A stretch of 64,000 bases of DNA from Bolinopsis microptera (GCF_026151205.1 NC_087073.1:22160270-22224269); one strand, 5' to 3'; counted from the first letter of the stretch, positions 13,683 through 25,517 are shown. Notes: generated by a model from the letters alone, not told the origin. Numbers and translations are program-made.

Positions 13683-14283
13683 TAACATTGACCCAGAATA
13701 TCCTCGTATTACTTTGTCCATTATTCCACCAAATGCAACTGTCGTCCAGAAGATAGAAATATGTTGCAAGCACATGATTCGTTATTCTGCAAGAAATTAC
13801 AATCATACATCGCTACTACTCTACTACCTGGCTCGCCAATCCCTGTGCGCGGCGCTCTTTTGAAGCTTCCTGAACATACTATAATAATACGTGAGAGGAG
13901 CGAGCAATAGAATAGCAAGCGAGGTAAACGTCGCTAAGGTTTCCCATACTTAAAAGTGGAGATGCTAGCATGTGATCATTTGGCTACCAAATGGACAAGG
14001 GAAGCTCGTGTACCGCTGTTTTAGTTTATATGATCAGAATTCTATTTCTAAAGTGTCTATCTGTTTATATATTATCTGTTATCGGTCCAAATACCTCCAC
14101 GACAGAATTGGATTTAAAATATTTTAATTCGAAATATTATAAAAAGTATAAAAAGAAGTATTATTCATATCATGTTCACAACGGTTTCAGGTTTGCTTAT
14201 TGTTGGTCGATTTGGTACGAGAATATCGATTTGCTGAACAAGTACTGCGGTAGATAATTAGAGAAACTATTTCCGACGCGAAA
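13683..14283. other. spacer with no supported gene
   Basis: Contains GCGCGGCGCTCTT near 13850, a string that recurs near 48740 in a similar AT-rich setting with GAGCGAGCAATA downstream, suggesting a shared decayed repeat. An 88-codon plus-strand ORF at 13991-14257 is rich in K, Y and I and looks like chance. Confidence 0.4.
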
Positions 14284-14337
14284 TGTAGTTTTAGGATAGG
14301 AAATATTTTGTAAAGGATTTCCTATCCCAAAACTGCA
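14284..14337. repeat. 20-bp inverted repeat (hairpin)
   Basis: TGTAGTTTTAGGATAGGAAA is followed after a 13-base spacer by its near-perfect complement ending ACTGCA. It lies about 60 bases beyond the stop of the minus-strand ORF at 14393-14839, so it could mark the end of that element. Function is unknown. Confidence 0.5.
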
Positions 14338-14392
14338 TTTATAAATAGATGTTTATAAATTACATCTGTATGTTTAAAAATGTTTATAAGTG

Positions 14393-14839
14393 TTAAATGT
14401 CTTTGCACTCAAAGCTCTCCTTGATGGCTTGGCTCTTCTGCGATCTGGCTTTTTCCCGGTGACGAATACACGAGGATTTATAAAGTACAATATCGTCAAC
14501 ATTACCTCCACTGTTGTTGACCAAGGATGCCAAATAACCGTTTACTTGGGACGAAGTCATGTTTAAGCGGTCGGCAGCTAACCCCGTTTTGGTGAGGATA
14601 TCAGCATCAATTTGCAGTGTTGTGCCTGTCCGTTTCTTCTTTTTTACGACTGGTTTGTAGGACTCTGCCGAAGAGGTGAGCTCTTCTTGTGAGGAAATTG
14701 ACAAGTCTAGTCTGCTAGACGTTGGAGTTGATGCTTGTTGTTTCTCAGCAAACGGCTTGTAACTCTTCTCCTTGTTCATCTTTCGTTTCACACTTCTGAG
14801 CGCTCCCATGTCATTGTCTTCCCAATCGGTCCCTACCAA
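14393..14839 (-). pseudogene. fragment of an unidentified repetitive-ORF family (N-terminal-type segment)
   Basis: Open frame of up to 148 codons. The true start is more likely the ATG about ten codons in (MGALRSVKRK). The product has a serine/threonine-rich basic first half (SSRLDLSISS, VKKKKRTGT) and a more ordered second half (DILTKTGLAADRLNMT, VNGYLASLVNNSGG). The style resembles ORFs that recur in many copies in invertebrate genomes, but I cannot name the family with confidence. No downstream exon was found. It sits below, and out of order with, the related-looking fragment at 15383-15903. Confidence 0.4.
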
Positions 14840-15382
14840 AGCTTATTAGTAGATGCCTGGCTAAAAAACTGCCTTGAAAAATTTCGTGGCTCAACTCCAT
14901 CGGATTGTGCCTCCACGGGCCACGCCCTTTGCCCTTATTTATCGACGCCCTTATGGCTTATAGTTATACAGGTAAAATTCTTAAAATTGCCGTTTGACCT
15001 TTAAATGTCTAGATAGGGCCTTGAAAGCAATGGATTATGGAGTGTACTATAAATGTGATAAAAAGGTTGACTTTAGTCAAGGTCTCATGTCTCTACGACC
15101 TTAGCATCAACATGTCTCTGCGCCTCCATTTTAAGGCGCGGTCTCAACCATTGCTCATGGAGACTCGTGTGAACGAGAAGTGCATATTAGTGGGGGTAGA
15201 AACACTTAATTTTAATCCAAAGTTGTTAAATTAGTGATTTTGAGACAATTGATATAAAGCTGTTTGATGGGAAATATCAAAATAAATGAGAATAACAAAC
15301 AATTGGATAAGTTAGTGTATTAAAAGAAATGTTAAGGCATCTGCACAAGACATTCAAACTAATTATATTATTCAACAATAAA

Positions 15383-15903
15383 CTAAATACTGTTATTTCT
15401 ATGGAAGTTCCTTAAACCTTTCTTAGAAGTGAACGAAAATTTAGACCTATGGGCCTCAACGACTTGAACAAGTTCTTTAAAAGATGATTCAGTTCTAGTG
15501 ATCCTAGTATTGTAATCAGTCATCAGGGCGATTGCCCGTTCTGCTGAATCATTTCTTGACGATATATTGTTTAAAGCCGATTTTAATTTATTATAGTCGG
15601 CTGTCAGAGGCCACCTGTCCTCCTTTAGAAAGTCCGTCGAGACACCAACCAAGTCGATTAGAAGTCGTGATCTTGGTCCAACAAAGTCGGCAAGGGTGAC
15701 TGGTCTATTTGTGGGAGCTCTGGCTTCTTGATGACGATGTCTCCAGCACTAGAGGTTTTCTTAAGAATAGCTGTAGCTAGCTGTTCCCTCGTTGCAATAC
15801 GCAAGCTGTCGTCAAATAGGGCGAAGGTGATGTTTTCTTGGGTAAAGTACCAACAGGGACAAAAGGATTTCGCGGTTATTTTGGCCAAAAATCGCGGCGC
15901 CAC
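15383..15903 (-). pseudogene. frameshifted fragment of an unidentified repetitive-ORF family (C-terminal-type segment)
   Basis: Two overlapping minus-strand frames read as one protein. The first (from 15903) contains CPCWYFTQENITFALFDDS and KKPELPQID. The second contains ADFVGPRSRLLIDLVGVSTD, NDSAERAIALM and VQVVEAHRSKF. They join by a single-base frameshift near 15690, and the first frame stops soon after. This is best read as a decayed copy. The pattern SAERAIALM...LVQVVEAHR is one I associate with multi-copy, probably mobile-element-linked ORFs in aquatic invertebrates; the function is unknown. Confidence 0.45.
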
Positions 15904-16015
15904 GACAAGCCAAACTAGGCTAATTAGCGGCTAATTCGCGGCGGGAATTTTGAAAATCGCGGCATATTCGCGGCAAAAAATCGAAAAATCGCGGCGAATT
16001 CGCGGCCAAAAATAA
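15878..16015. repeat. CGCGGC-rich palindromic block
   Basis: The block opens with TTTTGGCCAAAAATCGCGGC and closes with GGCCAAAA, with repeated AATCGCGGC and TTCGCGGC words between. It has the look of a short MITE end or a repeat able to fold on itself. It contains no ORF. Confidence 0.45.
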
Positions 16016-16121
16016 TGTATTTACAGTGCTTAGTTAGAGTTCACATATTCTTTGACTATTCTATTTGATCGGCTAATGTCCCATGAGGATGTGATCTCAT
16101 CATATGATCTGATACAGGCTG

Positions 16122-16652
16122 ATGGGGGTCCATAACAACAAGAGCTACCATAACTTTGACATGATCTCAAATGTTGCAATGTCATACGTACTGTATGACG
16201 TATCTCGTTATCGATACTATATAACTTTCAACAGACGACAGGAGACATCATCATTCGACCATCTACAATTCACAACGATAGCAATGGAATACTACGAACT
16301 TCTCAATCCTATTCCCATATCCCTACCTAGTCTATCCCCAATAACCCCATCTAGCATCGAACCTCTACCCCTTGAAGCTTATATCAACCTTGACGACATC
16401 CTTTCCCCAGTCCCCTGCACGAACCTTCTAGAAGTTTTAACCACATCCCGGGGGAAGCCCATGATTGTTCACGAAGACAACCTATTTCAGCAACGATCGG
16501 AGCTGAAAAACAACATTAGTTACAGATGTAACCTATAGCACGCGAGGAATGGAAGTTGTCCTGCTACCATTACCACAGACAAGAACAGAAGTCTTCTTTT
16601 AAGTTTCAACGGGCCCCACAACCATCTGGACAGAAGCCCTAGCACTTAGCAG
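16122..16652 (+). pseudogene. FLYWCH-type zinc finger remnant with in-frame stop
   Basis: A 138-codon frame ends at a TAG (16536-16538), but the same frame continues with HARNGSCPATITTD and GPHNHLDRS to about 16650. The combined pattern (RGKPMIVHEDNLFQ, RC, then CPATITTD, then HNH) is the FLYWCH zinc-binding motif found in Mutator-like transposases and host proteins such as Mod(mdg4). The expected tryptophan before the first cysteine is a tyrosine here. The stop inside the motif makes a functional protein unlikely. Confidence 0.5.
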
Positions 16653-16834
16653 TCTAGAGAAACATAGGAAAATACATCGGCTGCACGTCACTTACTCCGC
16701 CGATATCACGAAACCTGTTAGAGCTCTGGCAACAGAGCTTGGAGTAACTGTCGACAACACATTTCGCATACAACACTCTAGGATTTGAAAAAGACACCGA
16801 AAAATTGCCTCTGAACCGGTTAGCTTGCAGCTAA

Positions 16835-16958
<124 letters not shown>

Positions 16959-17751
16959 GCCACGGTCAACTCACTAAAACAACTCATCTTAGTTATGATT
17001 AAAATATAAAGATATTGTTGATTGTGTTACAATTTGCATGTTTACGTAACTTCTACAGTATATCTTTGAACAATTTATCATATAAACAACTACGTAAATT
17101 CTATATTATACTATTAAACAATTTATCATATAAACAACAACTTCATACAGATAACAGATTACAGATTGTTCATATAATACAATTAAAGTGTAGCATATTA
17201 CATGTTCTCAGAGTAGAGTCCGACATGTTTGTCCTGAGCTTAGTCATCACTCTGGAGTAAGCTGAAAAGCTACGTTCCACCTCAGCAGAGTGGCTAGGTA
17301 TTGAGATAGAAAGGATAACCTAACCAGTCAATAGCCTCAATCAAGGTTGGTACTACTGATCCAAGGTACTGGAAATCCCTTTCCAATGTTCCGTCGGCCA
17401 TAAGGTCCTGGAGTTCTCTAGAAGAAACAGAATCAGACTGAGTGTGTTCAGCAGCTAAGAATTCCTCGTGCCATAGCACCGCTCGCAGCCATGGAGTGAT
17501 ACCAAGTGTGTCTTTGTAAGATTTTGGTACACAAGGTAGCTACTTTCTTATCTATCTTCTTGAAGGCAATCAGGTCTCTGTGAAAATGAGTCAATAGTTG
17601 AGAAAACCTCTAGTGCTGTGTACACAATTAACACTAAACATAAAATACATTTAAAATGAAATGATACATCAATAAAAAATAAACCGTTTGATACATGAAT
17701 AATATATAAAAATAAAGATTCATTGAAAATAGTTATTATGTTGAAATAAAA
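16959..17751. other. spacer before the large minisatellite
   Basis: Contains a direct repeat of AACAATTTATCATATAAACA near 17070 and 17115. A 61-codon minus-strand ORF at 17294-17479 (ending EAIDWLGYPF) has ordinary amino-acid composition and could be a piece of a degenerate mobile-element protein, but no family is recognised. Confidence 0.4.
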
Positions 17752-20312
17752 ATGGGACCACCAGGAGGGGGAGAACCAGGACCACCAGGAGGGGGAGAAC
17801 CAGGACCACCAGCAGGGGGAGAACCAGGACCACCAGGAGGGGGAGAACCGGGACCACCAGGAGGGGGAGAACCAGGACCACCAGGAGAGGGAGAACCGGG
17901 ACCACCAGGAGGGGGAGAACCAGGACCACCAGGAGAGGGAGAACCAGGACCACCAGGAGGGAGAGAACCGGGACCGCCAGGAGGGGGAGAACCAGGACCA
18001 CCAGGAGGGGGAGAACCGGGACCACCAGGAGGGGGAGAACCAGGACCACCAGGAGAGGGAGAACCGGGACCACCAGGAGGGGGAGAACCAGGACCACCAG
18101 GAGAGGGAGAACCGGGACCACCAGGAGGGGGAGAACCAGGACCACCAGGAGGGGGAGAACCAGGACCACCAGGAGGGGGAGAACCGGGACCACCAGGAGG
18201 GGGAGAACCGGGACCACCAGGAGGGGGAGAACCAGGACCACCAGGAGAGGGAGAACCAGGACCACCAGGAGGGGGAGAACCGGGACCACCAGGAGGGGGA
18301 GAACCGGGACCACCAGGAGGGGGAGAACCAGGACCACCAGGAGGGGGAGAAGACCACCAGGAGGGGGAGAACCAGGACCACCAGGAGGACCACCAGGAGG
18401 GGGAGAACCGGGACCACCAGGAGGGGGAGAACCAGGACCACCAAGAGGGGGAGAACCGGGACCACCAGGAGGGGGAGAAGACCACCAGGAGAGGGAGAAC
18501 CAGGACCACCAGCAGGGGGAGAACCAGGACCACCAGCAGGGGGAGAACCAGGACCACCAGGAGGGGGAGAACCGGGACCACCAGGAGGGAGAGAACCAGG
18601 ACCACCAGGAGAGGGAGAACCGGGACCACCAGGAGAGGGAGAACCAGGACCACCAGGAGGGGGAGAACCGGGACCGCCAGGAGAGGGAGAGAACCAGGAC
18701 CACCAGGAGGGGGAGAACCAGGACCACTAGGAGGGGGAGAAGACCACCAGGAGAGGGAGAACCAGGACCACCAGGAGGACCACCAGGAGGGGGAGAACCG
18801 GGACCGCCAGGAGGGGGAGAACCAGGACCACCAAGAGGGGGAGAACCGGGACCACCAGGAGAGGGAGAACCAGGATCACCAGGAGGGGGAGAACCAGGAC
18901 CACCAGCAGGGGGAGAACCAGGACCACCAGGAGGGGGAGAACCGGGACCACCAGGAGGGAGAGAACCAGGACCACCAGGAGAGGGAGAACCGGGACCACC
19001 AGGAGAGGGAGAACCAGGACCACCAGGAGGGGGAGAACCGGGACCACCAGGAGGGGGAGAACCAGGACCACCAGGAGAGGGAGAACCGGGACCACCAGGA
19101 GGGGGAGAACCAGGACCACCAGGAGGGGGAGAACCAGGACCACCAGGAGAGGGAGAACCAGGACCACCAGGAGAGGGAGAACCAGGACCACCAGGAGAGG
19201 GAGAACCAGGACCACTAGGAGGGGGAGAACCGGGACCACCAGGAGGGGGAGAACCGGGACCACCAGGAGGGGGAGAACCGGGACCACCAGGAGAGGGAGA
19301 ACCGGGACCACCAGGAGAGGGAGAACCAGGACCACCAGGAGGGGGAGAACCGGGACCACCAGGAGGGGGAGAACCAGGACCACCAGGAGAGGGAGAACCG
19401 GGACCACCAGGAGGGGGAGAACCAGGACCACCAGGAGGGGGAGAACCAGGACCACCAGGAGAGGGAGAACCAGGACCACCAGGAGAGGGAGAACCAGGAC
19501 CACCAGGAGAGGGAGAACCGGGACCACCAGGAGGGAGAGAACCAGGACCACCAGGAGGGAGAGAACCAGGACCACCAGGAGAGGGAGAACCGGGACCACC
19601 AGGAGAGGGAGAACCAGGACCACCAGGAGGGGGAGAACCAGGACCACCAGGAGGGGGAGAACCAGGACCACCAGGAGAGGGAGAACCGGGACCGCCAGGA
19701 GAGGGAGAACCAGGACCACTAGGAGGGGGAGAACCGGGACCACCAGGAGGGGGAGAACCGGGACCACCAGGAGGGGGAGAACCGGGACCACCAGGAGGGG
19801 GAGAACCGGGACCACCAGGAGAGGGAGAACCAGGATCACCAGGAGGGGGAGAACCAGGACCACCAGGAGGGGGAGAACCAGGATCACCAGGAGGGGGAGA
19901 ACCAGGATCACCAGGAGGGGGAGAACCAGGACCACCAGGAGGGGGAGAACCAGGATCACCAGGAGGGGGAGAACCAGGACCACCAGGAGGGGGAGAACCA
20001 GGATCACCAGGAGGGGGAGAACCAGGACCACCAGGAGGGGGAGAACCAGGACCACCAGGAGGGGGAGAACCAGGACCACCAGGAGGGGGAGAACCAGGAC
20101 CACCAGGAGGGGGAGAACCAGGACCACCAGGAGGGGGAGAACCAGGACCACCAGGAGGGGGAGAACCAGGACCACCAGGAGGGGGAGAACCAGGACCACC
20201 AGGAGGGGGAGAACCAGGACCACCAGCAGGGGGAGAACCAGGACCACCAGGAGGGGGAGAACCAGGACCACCAGCAGGGGGAGAACCAGGACCACCAGGA
20301 GGGGGAGAACCG
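17752..20312. repeat. 2.56 kb G-rich minisatellite, 24-bp unit, about 106 copies
   Basis: Tandem copies of the 24-bp unit GGACCACCAGGAGGGGGAGA plus ACCA or ACCG. Variation is mainly GGGGGAG versus GAGGGAG and CCA versus CCG. Some units lose 8 or 15 bases (near 18350, 18388, 18478, 18742, 18776), which shifts the reading frame. The array is homogeneous at its right end (20000-20290). Because 24 is a multiple of three, ORFs of several hundred codons occur on both strands. Frame changes inside the array and the absence of exon signals argue against a protein. The plus strand is a regular series of G runs. Confidence 0.93.
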
Positions 20313-20644
20313 GGTGGTCCTAGTACCGTCGTGGCGGTTAAAGCAACTCATCCAGGTAAGCATCGTTTTACAGTTGTTCAGTGCCTCGTCTCACTATATA
20401 GAAGGTTGGTATGATGAACTATGAGTAAACAGAAGTAATGGTTTCCTACACTAATGGTCGGTTTATATAGTCCGTAATGATGTTAGATAACAAGCTTCTT
20501 AGCTCGTCATTAATAAGGTCGGCATTAATGAGATCCGGTACTAATGAGATCTAATAATTAGATCATAGCTCGTCACTGACTGGGCAATTAGGATCCGATA
20601 GTTGCCCAGTTGCCCGCTAATTAGACAATTTGTAGTTAGCTGTT

Positions 20645-21319
20645 TGTTGTAATATGGTATTTAGAGATATCTTTTAGGATATCTTAGTTTTAGTATAACG
20701 TTTACGGGACGTAGAATTTAGTATGTGTTTCCGGGTATATAATAACCAATGTTTTTATATGTTCGTATTTGGGAGTTACACATTTTGAGTGTAAGTCGGT
20801 TGGCTGGCAGAACTACTGTCAGACTAACTGTCTGAAAGTGAAACGAGCCGTCCGCTCACTTTGCACCTGACTTACAGCCAGGCCTGTGGTTGGTCCTCGC
20901 GACCACAGCGTGACTGCTAGTGGAGTGCTCATTGGCGAGACGGCGTGTCACGTGGTACAAGCAGATGCGTTGTGCCGTCACGCAGTGTGGCGTGACGAAG
21001 TTTTGAGAGTATACCCGGAGAGCCGGATGTGGAGAGCTCACTTCTTGGTTGCCCCTTAATCATTTTAAGGGATTCAAATTGACGGTAGCCAGTCTTACTG
21101 AGCACTACCATTTGTGATTAGTCACGTCAATTGATTGGAGCGAACACTTGGAGGTTTTTATCTGTTGACGTTCACTTTGTATTACTTTTCCTTTTATTTA
21201 ATTATCCCTTTTAATATACTCGTTTCATTTCTATCTTACGGTACGCCCTGCCGTTTCGTGCTTCGTGACTAGAGCTTGACTAGCATACACTAAACACTAA
21301 GAGAACGCGGTTTTCTATA
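20645..21319 (+). repeat. 5' long terminal repeat
   Basis: Begins TGTTGTAATATGG, contains a TATA-like GGGTATATAATAA near 20734 and ends TTCTATA. It matches 23742-24416 at a constant offset of 3097 bases with no difference seen by eye. Two short minus-strand ORFs inside it are duplicated in the other LTR and are not genes. Confidence 0.9.
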
Positions 21320-21340
21320 TCTGGAGGCCACTTTTAGTGT
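21320..21340 (+). other. putative primer binding site
   Basis: Two bases after the 5' LTR the sequence reads TGGAGGCCACTTTTAG. A leading TGG is expected where the 3' CCA of a priming tRNA pairs. I cannot assign the tRNA. Confidence 0.45.
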
Positions 21341-21649
21341 TGCTATTTTTGCTCGTGATCCTTCTAGTGTCACCTATATTCAGTATAGTTTCGTTTAAGA
21401 TCCTAACGTTTCTCATTTGCTAAGCTAAGTTCGGTGTACGTCGCAGTTCAGAAGAATTACGTTGGAGGTTGTTCTAGATCTTGAGTACTTCCTACTAGAA
21501 TCGGTAAGTGTTGCTACGCATTTTGTGGTACCTGTATATTCCAGTTCAGTGCTATCGTTTTAACGAGCACCCAGTTTTACAGCCGTTTGTAAGCTTCGCA
21601 GTACAGTTAAATCTAGATAGATAGCTCGTATTTGTGAGATTAAGCTACC

Positions 21650-21859
21650 ATGAGAAATGATGATCGTAACGTTCGCCATCAGTTGGAAGGTTGTTGGGAG
21701 TGTGGTGATATTGGACATTTTCAGAGGAACTGTCCGAGCAGATTAGCTGGTAATAGAGGTAGATATCAAGACAGAGGGTCTTCATATCAGAGTGGTTATG
21801 GCCAACAGAGTTGGAACAGAGTGTATAGACCTAACAGTCAGGTGCCTTTAAACTTCTAA
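21650..21859 (+). pseudogene. Gag nucleocapsid-like fragment with CCHC zinc knuckle
   Basis: A 69-codon frame with CWECGDIGHFQRNCP near its centre, the C-x2-C-x4-H-x4-C knuckle of retroelement nucleocapsid proteins, followed by an Arg/Gly/Gln/Ser-rich tail. No capsid-like region precedes it, so it is a truncated Gag. It lies inside the LTR element and may still bind RNA, but that is inference. Confidence 0.6.
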
Positions 21860-21924
21860 AGGGTGGCCCTAGATTTAAGAGGAGGTCACCCGCGGTCAAA
21901 AACACACGTATTTATGAGATTGTA

Positions 21925-23154
21925 ATGAGATTTTCGAAAGTGTCGTCTTCTGTCATCAGGAAGCTTCAGGAGCTTGCTAACTGTACTTTTACCACGAAGC
22001 ATATCTCGGGGAAGAGAAACCAGAAGTGTGGTGGATTTAACCGCTATAAATACCAGGGTTATGGTAAATCTCGAGAAAATGTAGCGAGCATTAGTAGCAG
22101 TTGCACTTTTAGTCTTGAAGCTGCCTTAGAGGGAGTAAACCGGGTGACACGTGAACATTATAGATGTAAACACCCGATACTGTTTAAGAGGCTGCAGGTA
22201 CCGGTTAGCAGCGAGACAGTGGTTAAGGATGATTGCAGTAATATGATCGAGGAATCTTGCAATGAGTTGAGTGTTGAGGATAGTATGATTCCGGGGTTCT
22301 TGTTTGATGAGAAGTTTAGTGATGACCATAGCACAGTAAACGTTGTTCAGATTACGCCTGAAGTTGATAGCCACCATTGCAATTGTAGTCTTACTCAGGC
22401 TGATACTACAGAGAAGGCATCAGTAGTTGCGGGAGCAGTTGATGCGGTGGAAAATGTTTCAGCGGTTACTAGAGATGTAAGCTCTCTAGAGAGAGGGGTC
22501 TTGTGTACAGCAAGTAAGCCACCTCAGGCATACATTTACAATAAGGCTAAGAGCAGTGGAGCTGAGTTAAAGACGGACTCATCGGAGCGATTTGTAGATT
22601 ATTCCGATAGTAATAGTGAAGAGGAGACAGATTTTCAACTGAGAAGAGCACCAGTTGTGAGGAGAAGAGAGGTTCATCCGAAGAAGTTTCGTCTGGAGAA
22701 GGATGGTGCAGCTAGCATTTACAAGCAACCTAGTTTTAGTTCAACTCCTAGGGCTGTTAATAGACCTGCTCAACTAGATCTGAATTCTATAAATCCTAGT
22801 TTTCGTACGGTAACACCTCTCACACATAACATTCCCTCAGGCGATAGTGTAGAAACAGTTGATAATTCTGCAGAATTCTTCACTCCAGCTAGAGAGAGAT
22901 CGGCCGCTAGAAGATCATCGAGTCCGGTTGTTGGTGAAGGAACGGTGGGTCATAGCAGTTCTATGTCATATGATACAGTGGGGCACGACATTGACACAAC
23001 AGGATCGCTTTCTCCTGTGGATCTAAGAAGACAGAGCCCTCCGAGGGAGGAGCGCAGATATAACACTAGGAGACCTGAGGAACGGAGACAACCTGATCGT
23101 CTAGGATACAACGTTAGACTAGTTACGGATCTTATAAAACTCTTCAACCAGTAG
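21925..23154 (+). pseudogene. 409-codon internal ORF, remnant of Pol ends
   Basis: The N-terminus (IRKLQELANC, FTTKHISGKRN) resembles the conserved end of gypsy-type RNase H domains. The C-terminus (SPPREERRYNTRRPEERRQ, DRLGYN) resembles the basic tail after gypsy integrases. The roughly 330 residues between are acidic, Ser/Thr/Val-rich and match no domain I recognise. No catalytic triad of protease, reverse transcriptase or integrase is present. The frame is fully open, so it may have arisen by one internal deletion or have acquired new sequence and could still be expressed. Confidence 0.5.
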
Positions 23155-23725
23155 AAGACGAGGAGATGCCCGGATAGGGAAGTACACTTACTTTTGGAAT
23201 CTAGTTTCAGAACAGTATAGTCTTACTCACTTAGCTAGACTTTCCACTTAGTATTTAGCAGTGGAACCGTACCTTACTTAGGTATAACACGTGTTATCTT
23301 TCAGAACAGTACTGATAGGGATATTAGGATCTTTACTCGCAACACGACTCGCTCAGGGCTGCTTTAGTGGCGGAAACGTAGAAACTTTCGAATTTATTTT
23401 GACTTCTTTGTTTGCTTGTCAAGGACGTTTTAGAGATTCCGATACATCTCTATCTAATGATGAAGACTCAACACCAAAGACTCTACAACTTGGTGCAAAA
23501 GGGAAGTATTTGAAGGTTTTGGAAAGTTTTGAAAGATTTGTGGAAGTCAATTTCAGTTTTAACTTTAGGATTTTGAGGATTTAAATTTAATGCACAGGGT
23601 TAGGGCCGTGTATTTTATTTTGAGACTTGATTTATTTTTAAGTTTTGGACTTTTGATGCGTGGGAGCATTGAAATTTAAATTTTGAAAAGGGCGATTATT
23701 TTATTGTTTTAAAATATTCGAAAAA

Positions 23726-23741
23726 AATTTTTGGGTAGAGA
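23726..23741 (+). other. putative polypurine tract
   Basis: The bases immediately before the 3' LTR (TTTTTGGGTAGAGA) include the purine stretch GGGTAGAGA, in the position where plus-strand priming occurs in LTR elements. Assignment rests on position and composition. Confidence 0.4.
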
Positions 23742-24416
23742 TGTTGTAATATGGTATTTAGAGATATCTTTTAGGATATCTTAGTTTTAGTATAACGTTT
23801 ACGGGACGTAGAATTTAGTATGTGTTTCCGGGTATATAATAACCAATGTTTTTATATGTTCGTATTTGGGAGTTACACATTTTGAGTGTAAGTCGGTTGG
23901 CTGGCAGAACTACTGTCAGACTAACTGTCTGAAAGTGAAACGAGCCGTCCGCTCACTTTGCACCTGACTTACAGCCAGGCCTGTGGTTGGTCCTCGCGAC
24001 CACAGCGTGACTGCTAGTGGAGTGCTCATTGGCGAGACGGCGTGTCACGTGGTACAAGCAGATGCGTTGTGCCGTCACGCAGTGTGGCGTGACGAAGTTT
24101 TGAGAGTATACCCGGAGAGCCGGATGTGGAGAGCTCACTTCTTGGTTGCCCCTTAATCATTTTAAGGGATTCAAATTGACGGTAGCCAGTCTTACTGAGC
24201 ACTACCATTTGTGATTAGTCACGTCAATTGATTGGAGCGAACACTTGGAGGTTTTTATCTGTTGACGTTCACTTTGTATTACTTTTCCTTTTATTTAATT
24301 ATCCCTTTTAATATACTCGTTTCATTTCTATCTTACGGTACGCCCTGCCGTTTCGTGCTTCGTGACTAGAGCTTGACTAGCATACACTAAACACTAAGAG
24401 AACGCGGTTTTCTATA
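23742..24416 (+). repeat. 3' long terminal repeat
   Basis: Same sequence as 20645-21319 by eye, followed directly by the TGTT target duplication. Near identity of the pair implies a young insertion or recent gene conversion. Confidence 0.9.
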
Positions 24417-24447
24417 TGTTAGCATGATAAAACTGAGGTCATAATAA

Positions 24448-25045
24448 GGGAGCGTTCACATATTACGTGAGCAAGTTGATGATCACCTCGCAAAACGGAA
24501 GCCTCGTTTTCAATTAGTATTTGGAGGGGTAGGTGAGGACTTCAAAAACCAAGAAAATGTTTTCGGCTCATATTATGATCAGGGTATCATAAAACGTGGA
24601 GAAAAGTGGTTTCCTGCAGGAAAACTTGGGAAAAATTACTTCAGTCAGAGTAATTTTCGATACGTACCTCTGATAGTGATCGGGGGCTTTTGGAGCTCAC
24701 CTGACTGAATTCAACAATTTCTCATAGTTCAGTTCATAGAATTAGAAATGCAGTGTGTCCAGGTAAATTTTAAAATGAAATCTATGAATTTCAGAAAATA
24801 TGAAAATCTATGAAATCTATGAATATTTCCGTACATATTCTGCTCGAGGCCCGCGTGGTCGAGAACTACTACTGGCAAGGGCTTCTGCAAGACGTGACGT
24901 GTTAATAACAGCACATATCATGAATATCGATTGCAAAAATAGAAGTGGATTTAAATTTTTATTACGCCTCCCTTTCTTTGTCGCAAACTGTTGAAACCCT
25001 CCCCCGGCCCCATCTCAATTAATTGTATAATATGTGAATTACCCT
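24448..25045. mobile_element. MITE-like element with GGGAGCGTTCACATATTACG end
   Basis: The left end GGGAGCGTTCACATATTACG is echoed inverted at the right by ATAATATGTGAATTACCCTC. A C-rich patch (CCCTCCCCCGGCCCC) lies near the right end. No transposase ORF is present. The ends match the small element at 13529-13682. Such ends are common on non-autonomous DNA transposons of aquatic invertebrates, but the superfamily is not certain. Confidence 0.5.
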
Positions 25046-25517
25046 CATAAAATTTCTGTAGATCGGGAGAGCAAACTTTATAATCGATAAATCAAATTTG
25101 TTCATTCGGTAATTGTGCAGAGGAGTAATTATGCTATTGTTCCATGGGCAGAGTATTGGGTAAGTGCCTGTGTCGAGACATTGTTTAAAGACTTTGCAAA
25201 GGAGCAGTAAGTTAGTTTGTGACAACGATTTAAGTAAGGTGTCTGTGTACTGTTATTATGCAGTCATATGATCTGGTAACCAACATGTCATAAGTTGTTC
25301 GGGAACACCTGTTCGTGTACAACTGTTCGCGAAGACGTGTCGGGCTATTTGGATACTGCCGTTCTTTCGATAAGGATCAATAGAACCTCATTTTCGATAT
25401 TGTGTTTTACTCAGTTTTATAGCCCTCTATGATAATCGGTTCGCGGAAAATAACCACACAAATCGTAGAGATTTCCCCCAACTTTTAAGTGTACGTTAAT
25501 TTTGTACCTTATACAGG

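Larger units (their letters stand above)
20641..24420 (+). mobile_element. non-autonomous LTR retrotransposon (Ty3/gypsy-like) with 4-bp target duplication
   Basis: Two 675-bp direct repeats (20645-21319 and 23742-24416) flank a 2.4 kb interior. The target TGTT is duplicated at 20641-20644 and 24417-24420. LTRs begin TGTTGTAATATGG and end TTCTATA. The interior keeps a Gag-type CCHC zinc knuckle and then a 409-codon frame whose start resembles the end of an RNase H region and whose end resembles the tail of a gypsy Pol. Protease, reverse transcriptase core and integrase are missing. The LTRs look identical by eye, so insertion was recent and must have used proteins supplied by another element. 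Confidence 0.85.

Noticed and set aside
17548..20363. ORFs of 300-520 codons on both strands (Gly-Pro-Pro-Gly, Ser-Trp-Trp-Ser or Leu-Val-Val type), at first suggestive of a collagen-like gene
   Set aside because: They exist only because the 24-bp repeat has a period divisible by three. The frame breaks inside the array, the plus-strand octapeptide is not a Gly-X-Y register, and no exon signals support a gene.
20856..24208. Pairs of identical 60-61 codon ORFs on the minus strand
   Set aside because: They lie inside the two LTRs and are identical only because the LTRs are.
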